Assembly (NCBI GenBank): GCA_036390995.1 | Contig: DASWAT010000083.1 | Location: 1-64,000 of the forward strand | Direction: 5' to 3' | DNA: 64,000 nucleotides | Source: DASQQQ01 sp036390995 | Lineage (GTDB): Bacteria > Actinomycetota > UBA4738 > HRBIN12 | Shown here: positions 44,162-52,743 of the stretch, piece after piece | Layout: each line of letters opens with the position of its first letter | How positions within the stretch are numbered: position 1 is the stretch's first letter | Made by a program: the position numbers and the translations under genes | Notes under the pieces: generated by a model | The model's input: only the letters and a program-made list of their open reading frames with translations | Told to the model about the DNA's origin: nothing | The model's database searches: none

Positions 44162-44613
44162 CTTCCCTCGTCGGGGATCAGCAGGGCCGGACTGGCCACC
44201 GCCGCGATCCCGAACAGTGCGAACGCCAGCACGTGGGCGACGGTGCACCACAGGCAGATCGCGTCGATGATGAACAGCTCGGCGTAGATCAGCCATAGCG
44301 CGAACCCGATCCCGGCGATCGTCGCGGCCAGGCGAACGAGGTGGATGCTGCGCGCCTCGGATCGCCACGCGGTCGGCACGCACAGGGCGGCCATCGCCAC
44401 GAACCATGCGAGCCCGAGCAGCGCGACGGGTATCCCCAGGATCGTCGATTGCGCGCTCGTCGTGACGACCTCGCAGTTCACCCTGTCGCCGGTGCCGCAC
44501 GCGAGGACATCCGGGCCCGCGTAGTGCGCGATCGTCAGATACGTGGAGACGGCGATCCCCGCGACGGCGATCGACAGGCTCACCGGTGGGACCCATCGCG
44601 CGACCCGACTCAT
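44158..44613 (-). CDS. Vitamin K epoxide reductase (VKOR) family protein
   Basis: A 151-residue membrane protein with four helices. C39 and C47 form the loop cysteine pair, and C120 and C123 (CLWC) form the redox-active CxxC next to the quinone site. Bacterial VKORs re-oxidise a periplasmic DsbA-like partner using quinone, so this serves disulfide formation. No thioredoxin-like partner is adjacent. The ATG overlaps the glycosyltransferase stop (ATGA); it is the last gene of a six-gene operon. Confidence 0.9.
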   Translation of the reverse strand: MSRVARWVPPVSLSIAVAGIAVSTYLTIAHYAGPDVLACGTGDRVNCEVVTTSAQSTILGIPVALLGLAWFVAMAALCVPTAWRSEARSIHLVRLAATIAGIGFALWLIYAELFIIDAICLWCTVAHVLAFALFGIAAVASPALLIPDEGS

Positions 44614-45545
44614 GACGGTCCTTCCCCTGTAGCCCGTGGCCGGGCGACCAGGCCGGCCGCGTAGCCGACCAGCTTCGCCGCGTCGACGAACGCGACGAGC
44701 GCGGGGACCGTGGCGACGGCCCTCGCGCGTTCGGACGGATCGTCGAACCGCCGTAGTGCCCGCCGGACCGGGGTGGCCGCATACGCGGCTGCCCCGGCGA
44801 GCGTGGCGGCTTCCAGCAGTCGGCTACGCGAGCTCCAGGCCACGAGCGCCCCGCCGTACACGGCGAACCTGAGCGCGTGCCGCTCGGGATGCATGCCGGC
44901 GACGCCGTCGCCGCGCGCGTAGCGGACGTACTGGGTCCAGGTTCCCGCGAGGGTCGCACGCAGCGGCCACCGCACCACGGCGTCGGGGACGAAGCGGAGG
45001 TCAAGGCCGAGCTCGCGCCACCGGTGGTCGACGTACATGTCCTCCCCGATGTCGAGCCACTCGGGGTACCCATCGGCCGCCTCGATCGCCCCACGCCGGA
45101 ACGCCACCGAGCGCGAGGACGGCATGAACCTCGACGGGTCGATCTCCGAGACGTCGGGAAGGTTCACGCACGCCATGACGCGCGCGAGGAAACCGTCGGC
45201 GATCGGCTCGTAGAACCCCATCGCCACGTCGGCCCCCTCCTCGACGGCCGCCACGAGTCGCTCGAGCCATCGGGGCTCGGGCTCGCAGTCGGCGTCGGAG
45301 ACGGCGATGGCGTCGTGGGTGGCGGCGGCGATCGCGACGTTGCGGCCGCGGGCGATGTTCGCGCCCGGCTCCTCGATGAGCGTGATGCCATCCGCGCGCC
45401 GGAGGACCTCCACCGTCCCGTCCGTCGATCCGCCGTCAACGACGACAACCTCGTCGGGCGGCCGCGTCTGCGCCGCAACGCTTTCAAGGAACGACCCGAT
45501 CCGGCCGCCGGCGTCCTTCACGGTCGCGATCAGCGAGACCTTCAC
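44610..45545 (-). CDS. Family 2-type glycosyltransferase with C-terminal membrane segments
   Basis: A 311-residue GT-A fold enzyme: SLIATVKDAGGRIGSFLESV and VVVDGGSTDGT at the start, AVSDADCEP as the DxD metal motif, and GYPEWLDIGEDMYVDHRWRE with the acceptor-site ED motif. One or two hydrophobic segments near 240-260 and 280-300 suggest membrane association. The substrate is unknown; a polyprenyl-linked sugar or glycolipid pathway is likely. The GTG start overlaps the preceding glycosyltransferase stop. Confidence 0.85.
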   Translation of the reverse strand: MKVSLIATVKDAGGRIGSFLESVAAQTRPPDEVVVVDGGSTDGTVEVLRRADGITLIEEPGANIARGRNVAIAAATHDAIAVSDADCEPEPRWLERLVAAVEEGADVAMGFYEPIADGFLARVMACVNLPDVSEIDPSRFMPSSRSVAFRRGAIEAADGYPEWLDIGEDMYVDHRWRELGLDLRFVPDAVVRWPLRATLAGTWTQYVRYARGDGVAGMHPERHALRFAVYGGALVAWSSRSRLLEAATLAGAAAYAATPVRRALRRFDDPSERARAVATVPALVAFVDAAKLVGYAAGLVARPRATGEGPS

Positions 45546-46669
45546 TTCGTCCCCGCGACCTGCTCGTAGACCTGCAGCGTGAGGCGCGCCGTCTCGTCCC
45601 AGGAGAAACGCTCCGCCTGCGCGCGTCCCCACGTGGCGAGCCGCTCGGCCAGGCTCACGTCCGTCAGCACCTGCTCGATCGCGTGGGCGATCTCCCGCAC
45701 CGATCGCGGGTTCACACCGAGCGCGGCGTCGCCGGCCACCTCAGGGATCGACGACGTGTTCGACGCGATCGTGGGCACGCTGCGCGCCATCGCCTCGACG
45801 ACGGGCAGGCCGAATCCCTCGTACAGCGACGGGTACACGAACGCGGTGGCGCCTCGGTACAGCGCGTCGAGATCCTCCGCCGGCAACGCCCCGGTCATGA
45901 CGATGTCCCCCGGGCCCTGCAGCGCGATCTCGCGCATGAGCGCCTCGTGGTGCCAGCCGAGGGCGCCGGCCAGGACCAGCGCGTGTGGGAGCCCGGACGC
46001 GGCCACCCGCCGGTAGGCTCGGATCAACCGCACGAGGTTCTTCCGGGGCTCGAGCGTTCCCACGAACAGCACGTACGGCTGCGGGATCTTCAGCCTGGCG
46101 AGCGCCTCGTCGGGATCCCTCCCACTCGGTTCCAGGGACGAGGCGAGCGGGATCACGTGGAGCCGCTCCGGGTCCACCGATGTCCGGGACACGAGATCCT
46201 CGGCCGTGTTCCGCGAGGGCGTCAGGATCGCGTCGGCCCTGCGGACGGCGGCGCGGAGCCCCAGCCGGTACAGCCATCGCCAGCCCCGAGGGAACAGGTT
46301 CGGGAAGTGCACGAACGCGAGGTCGTGCACCGTCACGACGAGACCCTGGCCGGCGGCTGCGGGGGGGATCGCCGCGGGATTCGTGCCATGCACCACGTCG
46401 GCCGAGCCGAGCGATGCCGGAAGGCCGGGGCGCCCCAGGAGGTCCCACCGCGGATACAACGCCTTGATCGAGGCGGGGAGCTCCTCCACCCAGAAGTCCC
46501 GGACCCACCGCTCGGGGGGCTGTTGCCCGTCGAAGCGCGCATGGAACAGCGCGAGCTCCAGGCCGGGATCCTGCCGGGCAAGAGCGGGGACGAGGTTCCG
46601 GACGTACGTGCCGATCCCCCCCGGCGCCTGGAACCACAGCTGGTCGATGTGGATCGCGACCCTCGTCAC
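45542..46669 (-). CDS. Family 4-type glycosyltransferase
   Basis: A 375-residue GT-B fold retaining transferase. FQAPGGIGTYVRNLVPALA opens the acceptor domain, VTVHDLAFVHFPNLFP contains the conserved histidine, FVGTLEPRKNLVRLIRAYRR starts the donor domain, and YEGFGLPVVEAMA is the donor-sugar EX7E motif. It resembles mannosyl-, rhamnosyl- and WbaZ-like transferases of surface glycans. It forms a tight pair with the next glycosyltransferase (GTGA overlap), so both likely extend one glycan or glycolipid. Confidence 0.87.
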   Translation of the reverse strand: MTRVAIHIDQLWFQAPGGIGTYVRNLVPALARQDPGLELALFHARFDGQQPPERWVRDFWVEELPASIKALYPRWDLLGRPGLPASLGSADVVHGTNPAAIPPAAAGQGLVVTVHDLAFVHFPNLFPRGWRWLYRLGLRAAVRRADAILTPSRNTAEDLVSRTSVDPERLHVIPLASSLEPSGRDPDEALARLKIPQPYVLFVGTLEPRKNLVRLIRAYRRVAASGLPHALVLAGALGWHHEALMREIALQGPGDIVMTGALPAEDLDALYRGATAFVYPSLYEGFGLPVVEAMARSVPTIASNTSSIPEVAGDAALGVNPRSVREIAHAIEQVLTDVSLAERLATWGRAQAERFSWDETARLTLQVYEQVAGTK

Positions 46670-46697
46670 CGGGAGGCCGCCTCCGGGTCGGCCGCGG

Positions 46698-46994
46698 TCA
46701 CCGCGACGCCTCCACGCAGGACACGCCGTCCGCTCCCACGGTGGCCGCGTGCTCGGTCCCCGGGTCCATATCCAGCCGGTCGCCCTCCGCGAGCTCGACG
46801 TCGCCCTCGCGCGTGTGGAACACGATCGATCCCTCCAGGCAGAAGAGCACCTTGTGGTAGTCGTGCGTGTGCCAATCGTACGCAGCCCTCGGCGCGTTGC
46901 TCCACGGCCGGGGAGCCGAACAGGCTTCGTCGCGGAAGGCCGCGAGCGCCTCTTCCCGTCCGGGGACCGCTGCCCGGGTCCGCAGGGCGCCCAC
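46698..46994 (-). CDS. Cupin-domain protein
   Basis: A 98-residue protein with a single cupin barrel: YDWHTHDYHKVLFCLEGSI holds the first metal motif (HxH...) and PGTEHAATV the second histidine. Such small cupins may be metal-binding isomerases, dioxygenases or sensors. The GTG at 46994 is chosen because it lies past the end of the upstream small gene; a longer frame to 47081 would overlap that gene. It separates the carboxylase genes from the glycosyltransferases in one operon. Confidence 0.65.
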   Translation of the reverse strand: MGALRTRAAVPGREEALAAFRDEACSAPRPWSNAPRAAYDWHTHDYHKVLFCLEGSIVFHTREGDVELAEGDRLDMDPGTEHAATVGADGVSCVEASR

Positions 46995-47022
46995 CGGGAT
47001 CCGATCCTCGCCGGCCTCTGGG

Positions 47023-47283
47023 CTACCGCGCGTCGCTTCGCCCGGTGAGGATCGGCACCCCCGGCCGAACGAACCGGGCATGCCCCAGCATGCCCCAGGC
47101 CGAGTCGGCGTAGGGCCGGGCCTGGAGCGCTCCCCATCCCGTGGCCTCGATACGGCCGGCGAGCACCCACGGATGGGGGCGCGGGCTCTCCTGGGCGAAG
47201 TACCGCTCGAGGGCGCGCAGCACGGCGCGCTCTTCCTCGGGGGAGAGGCCCTCGGGCACCTCGAAGCTGCGTTCGTGCGTCAT
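47023..47283 (-). CDS. Putative acyl-CoA carboxylase epsilon subunit
   Basis: An 86-residue protein directly downstream (12 bp) of the carboxylase beta subunit. EVPEGLSPEEERAVLRALER followed by a short PWVLAGRIEATGWG region resembles small actinobacterial epsilon subunits, which bind the alpha-beta complex and raise its activity. The ATG at 47283 is chosen because GGTGAGGT lies at a good distance upstream; a GTG six bases earlier has none. The assignment leans on position as much as on sequence. Confidence 0.6.
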   Translation of the reverse strand: MTHERSFEVPEGLSPEEERAVLRALERYFAQESPRPHPWVLAGRIEATGWGALQARPYADSAWGMLGHARFVRPGVPILTGRSDAR

Positions 47284-47295
47284 CGGCACCTCACC

Positions 47296-48885
47296 TCACA
47301 GGGGGATGTTGCCGTGCTTGCGGGCCGGCACGGCTTCGCGCTTGGTCGCCAGCATGTTCAGCGCGCGGATCAGCCGGGGACGCGTCTCGGCGGGCTCGAT
47401 CACGTCGTCGACGTATCCCCACTCGGCCGCGACGTAGGGGTTCGCGAACTTCCGCTCGTACTCGGCGATGAGCTCGCCCCGGCGCCGCACCGGATCCTCG
47501 GCCTTCTCGATCTCCTTCTTGAAGACCACGTTCACCGCGGCGTCGGGGCCCATCACCGCGATCTCGGCGGTGGGCCAGGCGAACGAGACGTCGGCGCGAA
47601 GGTGCTTGGAGTTCATGACGAGGTACGCGCCGCCGTATGCCTTGCGGGTGATCACGGTGAGCCTCGGCACGGTGGCCTCCGCGAACGCGTACAGGAGCTT
47701 CGCCCCCCGCCGGATGATCCCGCCGAACTCCTGCGCGGTCCCCGGCAGGAACCCCGGCACGTCCACGAACGTGACGAGCGGGACGTTGAACGCGTCGCAG
47801 ACCCGCACGAATCGCGACGCCTTCTCGCTGGAGTCGATGTCGAGCGTGCCGGCGAGCACCTTCGGTTGGTTCGCCACGATGCCCACCGTGCGGCCGTCCA
47901 GCCGCGCGAACCCGACCACGATGTTCATGGCCCAGAACGGGAAGACCTCGAAGAAGTCGCCGTCGTCCATCACGCGGCGGATCACCTCGTGCATGTCGTA
48001 CGGCTCGCGCGCGGAGTCTGGGATCAGATGTGTGAGGCCCTCGTCGTGGCGCTCGGGGTCGTCGACCGGCGCGTACGAGGGTGGGTCCTCGAGGTTGTTC
48101 GACGGCAGGTACGAGAGGAGGTGGCGGACCATCGCGAGGCACTCCTCCTCGTCCGTGGCCACGAACGACGCCACACCGGAGCGCGACGCGTGGGTCATCG
48201 CCCCGCCGAGCTCCTCGAACGTCACGTCCTCGCCGGTCACGGTCTTGATCACGTCGGGGCCCGTGATGAACATGTGCGCGGTCTCACGCACCATGAACGT
48301 GAAGTCGGTCAGGGCCGGCGAGTAGACGGCGCCGCCGGCGCACGGCCCGGTGATCACGCTGATCTGGGGGATCACCCCGGAGGCCCGGACGTTGCGCTCG
48401 AAGATGTACCCGTAGCCGGCCAGGGACGCCGCGCCCTCCTGGATCCGCGCCCCGCCCGAGTCGTTGATCTGGATGAACGGCGAGCCGGTGGACATCGCGA
48501 GGTCGAGGACCTTGCAGATCTTCTGCGCGTGCACCTCGCCGAGCGAGCCGCCGAACACCGTGAAGTCCTGCGAGGCCGCGAAGGCGCGCCGGCCGTCCAC
48601 GGTACCGTAGCCGGTGACCACGCCGTCGCCCGGCGGCCGGTTCCGGTCCATCCCGAAGTCGTGGGACCGGTGCGCGACGAGCGGATCCGTCTCCTGGAAC
48701 GAATCCTTGTCGAACAGCAGGTCGATCCGCTCGCGGGCGGTGAGCTTGCCGCGCTCGTGCTGCTTGCGGACGGCCTCCTTGCGGCGCTCGTCGAGCATGG
48801 CCGCCTTGCGCTTGCGCAGCTCCTCGATCCGCTGCTCGACCGTCACGACGGGGACGGCGGGCGGCTGTTCCTCGGTCTTGGCCAT
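47296..48885 (-). CDS. Acyl-CoA carboxylase carboxyltransferase (beta) subunit
   Basis: A 529-residue crotonase-fold subunit of the PccB/AccD5 type that transfers CO2 from biotin to an acyl-Co[10 protein letters not shown] and [16 protein letters not shown] form the N-domain acyl-CoA site; [24 protein letters not shown] and [15 protein letters not shown] belong to the C-domain. At the position that is Asp422 in Streptomyces PccB (specific for propionyl-CoA) and Ile in AccB, it has Leu (GGAYLVM), suggesting relaxed acetyl/propionyl/butyryl specificity. It heads an operon with epsilon, cupin, glycosyltransferases and VKOR. Confidence 0.92.
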   Translation of the reverse strand: MAKTEEQPPAVPVVTVEQRIEELRKRKAAMLDERRKEAVRKQHERGKLTARERIDLLFDKDSFQETDPLVAHRSHDFGMDRNRPPGDGVVTGYGTVDGRRAFAASQDFTVFGGSLGEVHAQKICKVLDLAMSTGSPFIQINDSGGARIQEGAASLAGYGYIFERNVRASGVIPQISVITGPCAGGAVYSPALTDFTFMVRETAHMFITGPDVIKTVTGEDVTFEELGGAMTHASRSGVASFVATDEEECLAMVRHLLSYLPSNNLEDPPSYAPVDDPERHDEGLTHLIPDSAREPYDMHEVIRRVMDDGDFFEVFPFWAMNIVVGFARLDGRTVGIVANQPKVLAGTLDIDSSEKASRFVRVCDAFNVPLVTFVDVPGFLPGTAQEFGGIIRRGAKLLYAFAEATVPRLTVITRKAYGGAYLVMNSKHLRADVSFAWPTAEIAVMGPDAAVNVVFKKEIEKAEDPVRRRGELIAEYERKFANPYVAAEWGYVDDVIEPAETRPRLIRALNMLATKREAVPARKHGNIPL

Positions 48886-49020
48886 GGTCCCCGGAGTCTA
48901 CCGTCGGTGCGGCGATGGGGCTCCGGGACGGGCCCACGGCGTGGCCGCGATCGTCCGTGCGTGCTTGACCGGCTCTCGGCCCCCGGCGAGACTCCGTGCG
49001 GGGCTCGCGAGGAGGGGACG

Positions 49021-49506
49021 ATGCCGACGTCCTGGTCATGGTTCACGTTCTGGCTCCTCGTGCATCTGCTGGCCGTCGCAGTGGCGCTGGGTCCGACGTT
49101 CGTCTTTCCACTGATCATCCGCTTGTCCGAGCGTCGACCACGGCACGCCGTCTTCGGCAAGGAGCTCGACGTGTTGATCCAGACGCGCCTGGTCCTGCCA
49201 GCGCTCCTGGTGGCCGGCCTCTCCGGTATCGGACTGATCGTGACCGCGAACGTGGATCCGGCCGGCTCCGAGTGGCTCCTGATCTCGCTGGGGCTCTACG
49301 CGGTGTTGCTGGCGTTCTCCGTGGCGATCCAACTGCCGGCCACCAGGCGAGCGGTAGTGCTGCTGCGCGACGCGGCCGGCGGCGACCCCTCGCCGAAGCT
49401 CGCTGCCGTGAACCGTCAGCTGCGCCGCGCCGGAGGCGTCCTGTCGATCCTGTTCCTCTCGATCCTCGTGCTGATGATCTGGCGGCCGGGCGCCGCCGTG
49501 GGTTGA
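49021..49506 (+). CDS. DUF2269-like integral membrane protein
   Basis: A 161-residue protein with four hydrophobic helices (about 6-30, 58-78, 86-105 and 137-155). FWLLVHLLAVAVALGPTFVF resembles the first helix of the DUF2269 family, whose function is unknown. A good GAGGAGGGGAC ribosome-binding site precedes the ATG. It is monocistronic, diverges from the carboxylase operon and ends in a strong hairpin terminator. Confidence 0.65.
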   Translation: MPTSWSWFTFWLLVHLLAVAVALGPTFVFPLIIRLSERRPRHAVFGKELDVLIQTRLVLPALLVAGLSGIGLIVTANVDPAGSEWLLISLGLYAVLLAFSVAIQLPATRRAVVLLRDAAGGDPSPKLAAVNRQLRRAGGVLSILFLSILVLMIWRPGAAVG

Positions 49507-49516
49507 GGGGGGCGAG

Positions 49517-49543
49517 GAGCCCCCGGAGGTCATCCGGGGGCTC
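49517..49543. terminator. Bidirectional hairpin terminator
   Basis: GAGCCCCCGGA (49517-49527) and TCCGGGGGCTC (49533-49543) form an 11-bp perfect stem with a 5-nt loop between the convergent DUF2269-like gene (ends 49506) and the SnoaL membrane-protein gene (ends 49568). No U tract is present. Confidence 0.75.
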
Positions 49544-49567
49544 TCGCGGGTGAGGTCGTCGCTCGCG

Positions 49568-50923
49568 CTAGGTGTAGAGCGTCACCTGGCCGGCGATCCT
49601 GCCCTGCTCGTCGAACAGGAAGGCCGTGACACCGTACATGCCCTCCCAGCCACCGCTCCCGTGGTAGAGCTCGAGGTACCCGGCGAGCCGCCCCCGGATG
49701 GTGACGTCGGATGCCCGTTCGAGCGTCAGATCGCCGAACTGGTTCATCGACGTGAGCGCCCCCCGGATCGCGTTGCGACCCTCGTAGACGTCCGGCGTCG
49801 TCCCGTCGGTCGTGACCATGATCGCGTCCTCGGCGTAGAGCTCGGCCGCCGCGTCCATGTTGCCGGTGCTGATGGTGGCGAGCAGCTCGTCGATGGTCGC
49901 CACCCGTTTGCTGATCGCCTTCGGTTTGATCCACGTCCCCGCCGACTCGGGGCCGGACGTGTAGAGCGTCGCCTGGCCGGCGATCCTGCCCTCCTCGTCG
50001 AACAGGAAGGCGGTGACACCGTACGTGCTCTCCCAGTTGGTCCCGTGGTAGAGCTCGAGGTACCCGGCGAGCCGCCCCCGGCCGATGACGTCGGATGCCC
50101 GTTCGAGCGTCCAGTCGCCGGACACGTTCATCGAGGTGAGCGCTCCCCGGATCGTGTCGCGTCCTTGGACGACCTCCGGGATGGACCCGTCGGTCGTAAC
50201 CATGGTCGCGTCCTCGGCGTAGAGGTCGGCCGCGGCCTGCATGTCATGACTGCTGATGGTGGCGAGCAGTTCGTCGATCGCCGCCTCGGCGTTCAGCGGC
50301 ACCGGCGTCGGCAGCCTCGCCGGCTCCGAGGGCGCGAACAGGCTCACGCCCATGACGACGAGGCCGACGGCGACCACCAGGCCGGCGAACGGCAGCCAGC
50401 GGAAGAGCCGTGGCCGCCCGGCCTTCTCGGGCCGGACCTCGGGGAGCTGCATGCTCGGGATCCGGATCTCCTGCCGTGCCTTGCTGTCCATCTCGGTTCC
50501 CCCTTCCGATGGAGCGGTGCGTGGCTCGGCCGCCGGTCCATGGGCCGGAGCCGTCCCCGCACCGATTGCCCCGTGAGCGGCAAGGGCGGATCGTCCGCGG
50601 AGGCGGACGATCACGAGCGCGCTGACCCCCAGCAGCACGATCCCCGCGCCGATGGCCAGGGTGGGCAGGACGACCCCCGCCACACCGTCGCCCGGGGTCG
50701 TCGGGGCCGAGACCCCGCCGGCCGGCTGCGTCGCACCCTGCTCGCGGAGCGCGAGCAGGGCGCTGCCGATCCCGACGGCGGCGATCACCAGGCTGGCGAC
50801 GATCGTGGCGATCCGCTGGGTGCGGAGCTTGCGCTCTCGCCGTCGGACCAGGCGATCCATCGCCGGCTCGGGCATGTCGAACCGCCGGCCCGCCCGCTCG
50901 AGCATCACAGACGTGTCCCTCAT
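49568..50923 (-). CDS. Sigma-factor-linked membrane protein with two SnoaL-like domains
   Basis: A continuous 451-codon frame starting at the ATG that overlaps the ECF sigma stop (ATGA). Order: short basic cytosolic N-terminus with MPEPAMDRLVRRRERKLR, two membrane helices (about residues 38-58 and 80-102), a Pro/Ala linker, a second cytosolic stretch beginning MDSKARQ, a third helix, then two extracytoplasmic SnoaL-like domains, 129 residues apart. An internal ATG at 50491 could start a separate 307-residue protein. The N-terminal part is closely similar to the paralogue at 51715. It is a candidate anti-sigma or signal receptor; no zinc anti-sigma motif is seen. Confidence 0.75.
   Translation of the reverse strand: MRDTSVMLERAGRRFDMPEPAMDRLVRRRERKLRTQRIATIVASLVIAAVGIGSALLALREQGATQPAGGVSAPTTPGDGVAGVVLPTLAIGAGIVLLGVSALVIVRLRGRSALAAHGAIGAGTAPAHGPAAEPRTAPSEGGTEMDSKARQEIRIPSMQLPEVRPEKAGRPRLFRWLPFAGLVVAVGLVVMGVSLFAPSEPARLPTPVPLNAEAAIDELLATISSHDMQAAADLYAEDATMVTTDGSIPEVVQGRDTIRGALTSMNVSGDWTLERASDVIGRGRLAGYLELYHGTNWESTYGVTAFLFDEEGRIAGQATLYTSGPESAGTWIKPKAISKRVATIDELLATISTGNMDAAAELYAEDAIMVTTDGTTPDVYEGRNAIRGALTSMNQFGDLTLERASDVTIRGRLAGYLELYHGSGGWEGMYGVTAFLFDEQGRIAGQVTLYT
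49571..50290. repeat. Intragenic 387-bp tandem duplication (SnoaL-like units)
   Basis: The 3' part of the gene consists of two similar units with a period of 387 bp (129 codons): the stretch beginning GTGTAGAGCGTC near 49572 recurs at 49959. Protein elements ELLATIS, LYAEDA, MVTTDG, IRGALTSMN, LERASDV, GRLAGYLELYHG and GVTAFLFDE occur in both. High DNA similarity points to a recent duplication. Confidence 0.85.
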
Positions 50924-51417
50924 CGTTGCGCTCCGAGTTCGTCCTTCATGGCCGCCCGCGCCTCGGCTGCGAGCGAGCGGACCGACGTTGGCTTGACCCC
51001 GAGGAGCCGGCCGGCCTCGGCCGACCCGTACCCGAGCAGGTCCGTGAGGACGACGGCCGCGCGCTGGCGCCGCCCCAGCTTGCCGAGGGCCCGCAGGACG
51101 GCGTCGCGGAGATCCGCTTCCTCGTAGGGGTCGTTCGATCGGAGCGGCTGGACCACCACGCGGGCGGCCCGCAGCACCCGTCGCTTCCGACTTCGGAACC
51201 CATTCATGGCCGACCGGTACAGGTAGCCGGTCGGCTTCTCCATCTCGCGCACCCGGTCCCACCGCTCCCAGATGTGGAGGAAGGCGTCCTGGGTGAGCTC
51301 CTCGGCCTCGTGCGGGTCACCCGTCATGAGGCAGAGCGCCCGGAAGAGCCCTCGACGCTCGGACTCGAAGAACTCCTCGAAGGTCGCCGCGCCCGTGGTC
51401 GCGGTCGCTTGGGCCAT
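50920..51417 (-). CDS. ECF-family RNA polymerase sigma factor (cassette 1)
   Basis: A 165-residue sigma factor with region 2 (LCLMTGDPHEAEELTQDAFL, WDRVREMEKPTGYLYRSAMN) and region 4 (LGRRQRAAVVLTDLLGYGSA, LLGVKPTSVRSLAAEARAAM). No C-terminal SnoaL extension is present, unlike ECF41-type factors. The ATG at 51417 is preferred since GGGAGGG lies upstream and the same EGRPMAQ start context recurs in the paralogue; a longer frame starts at 51468. The membrane-protein gene overlaps its stop. Confidence 0.88.
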   Translation of the reverse strand: MAQATATTGAATFEEFFESERRGLFRALCLMTGDPHEAEELTQDAFLHIWERWDRVREMEKPTGYLYRSAMNGFRSRKRRVLRAARVVVQPLRSNDPYEEADLRDAVLRALGKLGRRQRAAVVLTDLLGYGSAEAGRLLGVKPTSVRSLAAEARAAMKDELGAQR

Positions 51418-51464
51418 GGGCCGTCCCTCCCGAACGGCCAGTGCCGCGAAGGACGTGTACGCGC

Positions 51465-51485
51465 TCACGTCCCATGAACGCTCGG
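51465..51485 (-). promoter_or_regulatory. Conserved element upstream of ECF sigma cassette 1
   Basis: On the + strand the element reads TCACGTCCCATGAACG, then C, then TCGG, 48 bp from the sigma start codon. Twenty of 21 bases recur at 53284-53304 at the same distance from the paralogous sigma gene. It contains a near-dyad (CGTTC-ATG-GGACG on the - strand) and is a candidate autoregulatory promoter or operator. The rest of 51486-51714 has two small hairpins (51609-51634) and no gene. Confidence 0.6.
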
Positions 51486-51714
51486 TCCGCCCTCGTCGTC
51501 CACCGGGCCCTGCTCGCGAGGGTCGCCCGAGCGTCCGGGGAGATCCGTGTGCCCCGAGTCCCCATGCTCGATGGGGCTCGCCCCGTCACCAAGGGCCTAT
51601 CGGGCTATGGTCCACAGGACCGGTCGGCGACCGGCTCGAAGGACGACACCGCGGGACCGGGCGTGGCCGGTCCCTGCAACCCGCGCCCGGTCCCTGAACC
51701 AGGTGAGCCCTTGG

Positions 51715-52743
51715 TTACCCTCCGATCACCCGGAGCATGACCGCCGGGAACATCCGATCCGCGCTCGTGTTCCCCGTTGCGCATGTCACGGCGTAGAGGC
51801 CCTCGTCGAGGGGCCACGAACGGAGCGTGCCCGAGCCGACGATGTACTGCGCGTCGGTCACCCACGACGGCGGCGCCGAGGGGGGGTCACGACGGCTCGA
51901 CCGCTCGACCTGCTCCCATGTGACGCTGGGTTCCAGGCTCGCGAGCGTGAGCCCGGAGCTCTTCGCGGCGGTCGTGTACCGGAAGATCCCCACGGTACCG
52001 GCGGCGACTTCCGTCGGACCGGCGTAGGAGCACCGCGTGCCGTCGAAGGTCACCTGTGCCTCCATGACCGAGCTCGTCGTGTAGGGGACGATGGCGGTCG
52101 CGCCGGTCCCGCTCGGGGGGGCCGCCGCCTCCTCGCCGGAGCGGTCGATCAACACGAAGGTGCCGAGGGCGACCAGCCCCGCGGCGAGCACGATCACCGC
52201 GATCGTGAGCCACCGGTTCGTGCGGCGGACCCTCCCGTCGTCCATGCGGATGTCGGGAAGACGCACGCCGCCTGTCGTCTCGATCCGTGACTTGCTGTCC
52301 ATGGTGGTACCTCCCTCCTCCGTCCCGGCGCGCGTGCCGGTCGCCGGTCCATGGCCCGGACCCGGTGACGCGCCGGTTCGTCGCTCGTGTGCGCCCGATG
52401 CCCCGGGGCGAGCCCGGAGTCGGGCGATCGTCATGGCGGTGAGCCCCACCACGGCGATGCCGATCCAGATGGCCAGGGTCGGCAGGACGAAGCCCGCGAT
52501 CCCGTCGCCGCCGGGAGACGGCGGCGACGAAGCTCCGCCGGCCGGCTCCATGGCGCCGCCCTCCCGCAGCGCGAGGAGGGCGCTGCCGATCCCGACCACG
52601 GCGATCGCCAGCGCCCCGACTACGGTGGCGATCCGCTGCGCGCGCAGCTTGCGCTCCCGCCGACGGAGCAGGCGTTCGATCGCGGGCTCGGGCATGGGGA
52701 CCCGTCGCTCGATGCGCTCGAGGGTGGACCGGTAATCAGGCAT
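51715..52743 (-). CDS. Sigma-factor-linked membrane protein with a distinct extracytoplasmic domain
   Basis: A 342-residue paralogue of the protein at 49568-50923. It shares MPEPAIERLLRRRERKLRAQ, two membrane helices, a Gly/Ala linker, an EGGTTMDSK junction and a third helix (about residues 180-200). The C-terminal 130 residues differ: no SnoaL unit, but a beta-rich domain with two cysteines (GTRCSYAGPTEV and YAVTCATG) that could form a disulfide. The start overlaps the sigma stop by 8 bp. A GGAGGT precedes the internal ATG of MDSK, so a shorter second product is possible. Presumably it senses an envelope signal and controls the sigma factor. Confidence 0.75.
   Translation of the reverse strand: MPDYRSTLERIERRVPMPEPAIERLLRRRERKLRAQRIATVVGALAIAVVGIGSALLALREGGAMEPAGGASSPPSPGGDGIAGFVLPTLAIWIGIAVVGLTAMTIARLRARPGASGAHERRTGASPGPGHGPATGTRAGTEEGGTTMDSKSRIETTGGVRLPDIRMDDGRVRRTNRWLTIAVIVLAAGLVALGTFVLIDRSGEEAAAPPSGTGATAIVPYTTSSVMEAQVTFDGTRCSYAGPTEVAAGTVGIFRYTTAAKSSGLTLASLEPSVTWEQVERSSRRDPPSAPPSWVTDAQYIVGSGTLRSWPLDEGLYAVTCATGNTSADRMFPAVMLRVIGG

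Noticed and set aside
51609..51634. Adjacent small hairpins (GGTCC-ACA-GGACC and CCGGT...ACCGG) as a regulatory RNA
   Set aside because: Short stems of this kind are common in GC-rich DNA; at most a weak terminator for cassette 2.
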